DNA of 64,000 nt from an uncultured Aquimarina sp. (GTDB lineage Bacteria > Bacteroidota > Bacteroidia > Flavobacteriales > Flavobacteriaceae), in assembly GCA_947498595.1 (NCBI GenBank), contig CANMKX010000007.1, positions 120,095 to 184,094 of the forward strand. Reading direction: 5' to 3'. Positions 62,492 to 64,000 of this stretch are shown one piece after another. The notes below the pieces were generated by a model. The model had not been told where the DNA came from. It saw only the letters and a program-made list of their open reading frames with translations, and did not search any database. The number at the start of each line of letters is the position of its first letter. The first letter of the stretch is position 1. A program made the position numbers and the translations under genes.

Positions 62492-63820
62492 TTAGTTTTT
62501 CTTTATTTCGTTCATTCGTTTTATTGCTTCTGGCTCGCCTTTTTCAACAGCTTTCTCCAAGTATCCAATCCCTTTTTTCCTTTCATTTTGTGTTATAAGG
62601 AAATCAGCGTAATGTAATTCTAAAAGGTCAACAGGAACGGTTTTGGATTCAAAAGCTAGTTGGAAATTTGATTCAGCTTGTTCTAATTCATTTTTTGCTA
62701 GATGATACAACGCTAAGTTTCTGTAAGTATAAGCATTGTCATTGTTTTCCGTTTTCAATGCTTTTTCAAGTTGTTGCTTACCTTCTTCTATTTGCCCCAT
62801 TTGGATTAAGGAGTATCCTAAATTGTCATAGGCAAAACCGTAATTTGGGTCTATTTGAAGTGCTTTATTAAAATTTGTAATGCTTTTCTCATAGTCACCA
62901 CTTCTTATCTGGTAATATCCAATATTATTGTAAACATCAGATTTTAGTAATTCATCGTTCGTTAGAAATAAGATTTTTTGAAGGTTGGAAATAGCTTCTT
63001 CATAATTACCTTTTTTATACTCTTGGTCAGCTAAATGAAATAAATCATTGGCATCAAGTTCAGCTTTATTGAAAATTACAGAAGGAGTCTCATTTAGAAG
63101 ATTCATAGCACCATCAAATTGACTTTTAAATTTTTTAGGAAGTTCATTTTTCCACTCTGGATTTTCTTGTTCGATTAGTTTTGAATAAGTTGCTAATCCA
63201 AAAGCCATTACTTCATTTGGCATTTCAGAAACGTAATTCCATTTCGTTTCCCAAAACCCATCATCGATTCTTCCACTATCGGTTAGGTTTTGCGAGACAG
63301 GAACGCCAAAGCCAAAGTATATTCCTGCAATAAAGATGAAAAGGCTAGTGTCGTCTCCCGTATCAAACTGTAGTTTGTTTTCGGTTAATCGAATTTTTAG
63401 AAATTCATAAATTAGACTGAAAATGAGTCGGTTTGATCGTTTAGAAATACTCTTTGCAATATGTAATTTATAACTATTGTCCGCCAATATTTCTGTTTCA
63501 GCCTCAAACTGTTTGCCTTCAGATGCAAAAGGTATTCCGTAAACATCTCTTAAGTCTTCATGTATTTCAAAATTAACTTTATTAGAGTCCAAATCTAATA
63601 AGTTACAAAGATCTTCGATTAAGTTTTGGATTATTAAATCCTTATTTGAGAATGATTTTGGGAAGTATTTAGCGGAAATAATTATTTGTTCATTCCGTCT
63701 GGTTGGATAACCATAGACTTGAATTAGCCATGTGAAGTTGTCCTCAACCCAGTTCCGATCCGGTTCCGATATTCGAAACTTTAGTTCTTTTGTTTTCTTA
63801 TTGAATCCGAATAATTTCAT
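62492..63820 (-). CDS. TPR protein with an uncharacterised N-terminal domain
   Basis: A 442-residue protein. The N-terminal ~240 residues (starting MKLFGFNKKTKELKFRISEP) are unrecognised and contain mixed alpha/beta features with a hydrophobic GIYFGFGVPV. The C-terminal ~190 residues hold four or five TPR units (DLFHLADQEYKKGNYEEAIS, VYNNIGYYQIRSGDYEKSIT, AYDNLGYSLIQMGQIEEGKQ). There is no signal peptide, so it is probably cytoplasmic and mediates protein contacts. It begins about 15 nt downstream of the group II intron end and is followed by repeat X. Role unknown. Confidence 0.72.
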   Translation of the reverse strand: MKLFGFNKKTKELKFRISEPDRNWVEDNFTWLIQVYGYPTRRNEQIIISAKYFPKSFSNKDLIIQNLIEDLCNLLDLDSNKVNFEIHEDLRDVYGIPFASEGKQFEAETEILADNSYKLHIAKSISKRSNRLIFSLIYEFLKIRLTENKLQFDTGDDTSLFIFIAGIYFGFGVPVSQNLTDSGRIDDGFWETKWNYVSEMPNEVMAFGLATYSKLIEQENPEWKNELPKKFKSQFDGAMNLLNETPSVIFNKAELDANDLFHLADQEYKKGNYEEAISNLQKILFLTNDELLKSDVYNNIGYYQIRSGDYEKSITNFNKALQIDPNYGFAYDNLGYSLIQMGQIEEGKQQLEKALKTENNDNAYTYRNLALYHLAKNELEQAESNFQLAFESKTVPVDLLELHYADFLITQNERKKGIGYLEKAVEKGEPEAIKRMNEIKKN

Positions 63821-63836
63821 TTTGTCAAATTAACCA

Positions 63837-64000
63837 GTAGAGTAGAGCCTGATAGTCCTATTCTATTATATCTTCTAAAGATATTAATATTTTCGAAACT
63901 ATCAATGCCCCCTTCATCAAACCGTACGTGAACTTTTCGCTCATACGGCTTACCGATAGAGTTCTTCATTGCGCTTTAGAAAGTGTTTTCAAGCGAGCAT
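63837..64000 (-). ncRNA. Group II intron, 3' part (domains V-VI), partial
   Basis: On the minus strand 63951-63918 is a 34-nt hairpin starting AAGCCGTATGAGC, with a GAAA tetraloop and ending TTCACGTACGGTTTG. It has the AGC triad and length of a group II intron catalytic domain V. It is followed by a J5/6-like GATGAAGGGGG, a long bulged stem (domain VI; CATTGATAG pairing with CTATCAGG) and an ending CTCTACTCTACT typical of a 3' splice site. The intron's 5' part and any reverse transcriptase lie beyond the window. The predicted 3' exon begins about 15 nt before the TPR gene. Confidence 0.7.

Overview
The window is AT-rich DNA from a member of the Bacteroidota, most likely a marine Flavobacteriaceae (an Aquimarina/Kordia/Tenacibaculum-like genome; the genus is a guess). 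The signs are a GLPGLI-family protein paired with a SusC-like outer-membrane barrel, type IX secretion C-terminal domains, lipoproteins with short LxxC-type boxes, a Bacteroidota-type TssD (Hcp) tube domain, capnine-type PLP enzymes, and promoters of the TTG / TAnnTTTG type.

Layout. 0-2.9 kb: the end of an arsenic-associated pair (DUF6428, ArsC/PTP-like phosphatase), then a MarR-controlled cassette (MarR, two GNATs, a small membrane protein) marked by three copies of a GTAACnnGTTAC-type operator. 2.9-25.3 kb, minus strand: a complete 17-gene extracellular contractile injection system (eCIS) operon. From its promoter it encodes a GH18 hydrolase with C-terminal membrane segments, a holin-like two-TM protein, a DUF4255 cap, an unknown protein, sheath, two tube proteins, DUF5908, a LysM hub, a VgrG-like spike, a gp25-like wedge, an Afp11-like baseplate protein, a fibre-like protein, an Afp12-like baseplate protein, the tape measure, an AAA+ ATPase and a DUF4280 PAAR-like tip.

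25.7-32.5 kb: a possible proteolytic signalling locus, with a TPR-CHAT caspase-like protease, a subtilase lipoprotein, a divergent ECF sigma factor with its TPR anti-sigma partner, and a di-haem peroxidase. 32.9-35.1 kb: an 'evolved Hcp', meaning a TssD-like N-terminus fused to a metzincin metalloprotease, followed 2 nt later by a lipoprotein that could be its immunity protein. 35.1-40.7 kb: a disturbed region. A 201-bp copy of the lysC 3' end (3 mismatches) lies 5.3 kb from the real one, and the segment between holds a small secreted peptide inside a perfect 16-bp inverted repeat plus the GLPGLI/TonB-like pair.

40.7-59.8 kb is mostly core: lysC with a divergent ACT-like gene, an M13 peptidase lipoprotein, a RES-Xre toxin-antitoxin pair, a membrane-bound patatin, a secreted T9SS-type protein, TerB, DUF4202, a GlcNAc-kinase-like protein, pfkA-gap, a probable cysteate synthase / cysteate fatty-acyl transferase pair for sulfonolipid (capnine), an oligopeptidase B, YbaB and a YegP-like protein.

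59.9-64 kb is accessory: a head-to-tail array of minus-strand cassettes (CHAT-like gene with an in-frame TGA, ParE/RelE-type toxin-antitoxin, TPR protein). They are bounded by two repeat types: X (hairpin-rich, directly after stop codons) and Y (upstream). This resembles an integron-like cassette array without an integrase. The window ends inside the 3' part (domains V-VI) of a group II intron. The points most worth follow-up are the Hcp-metzincin effector pair, the cassette array, the GH18/holin-like head of the eCIS operon, and the CHAT-subtilase-sigma locus.
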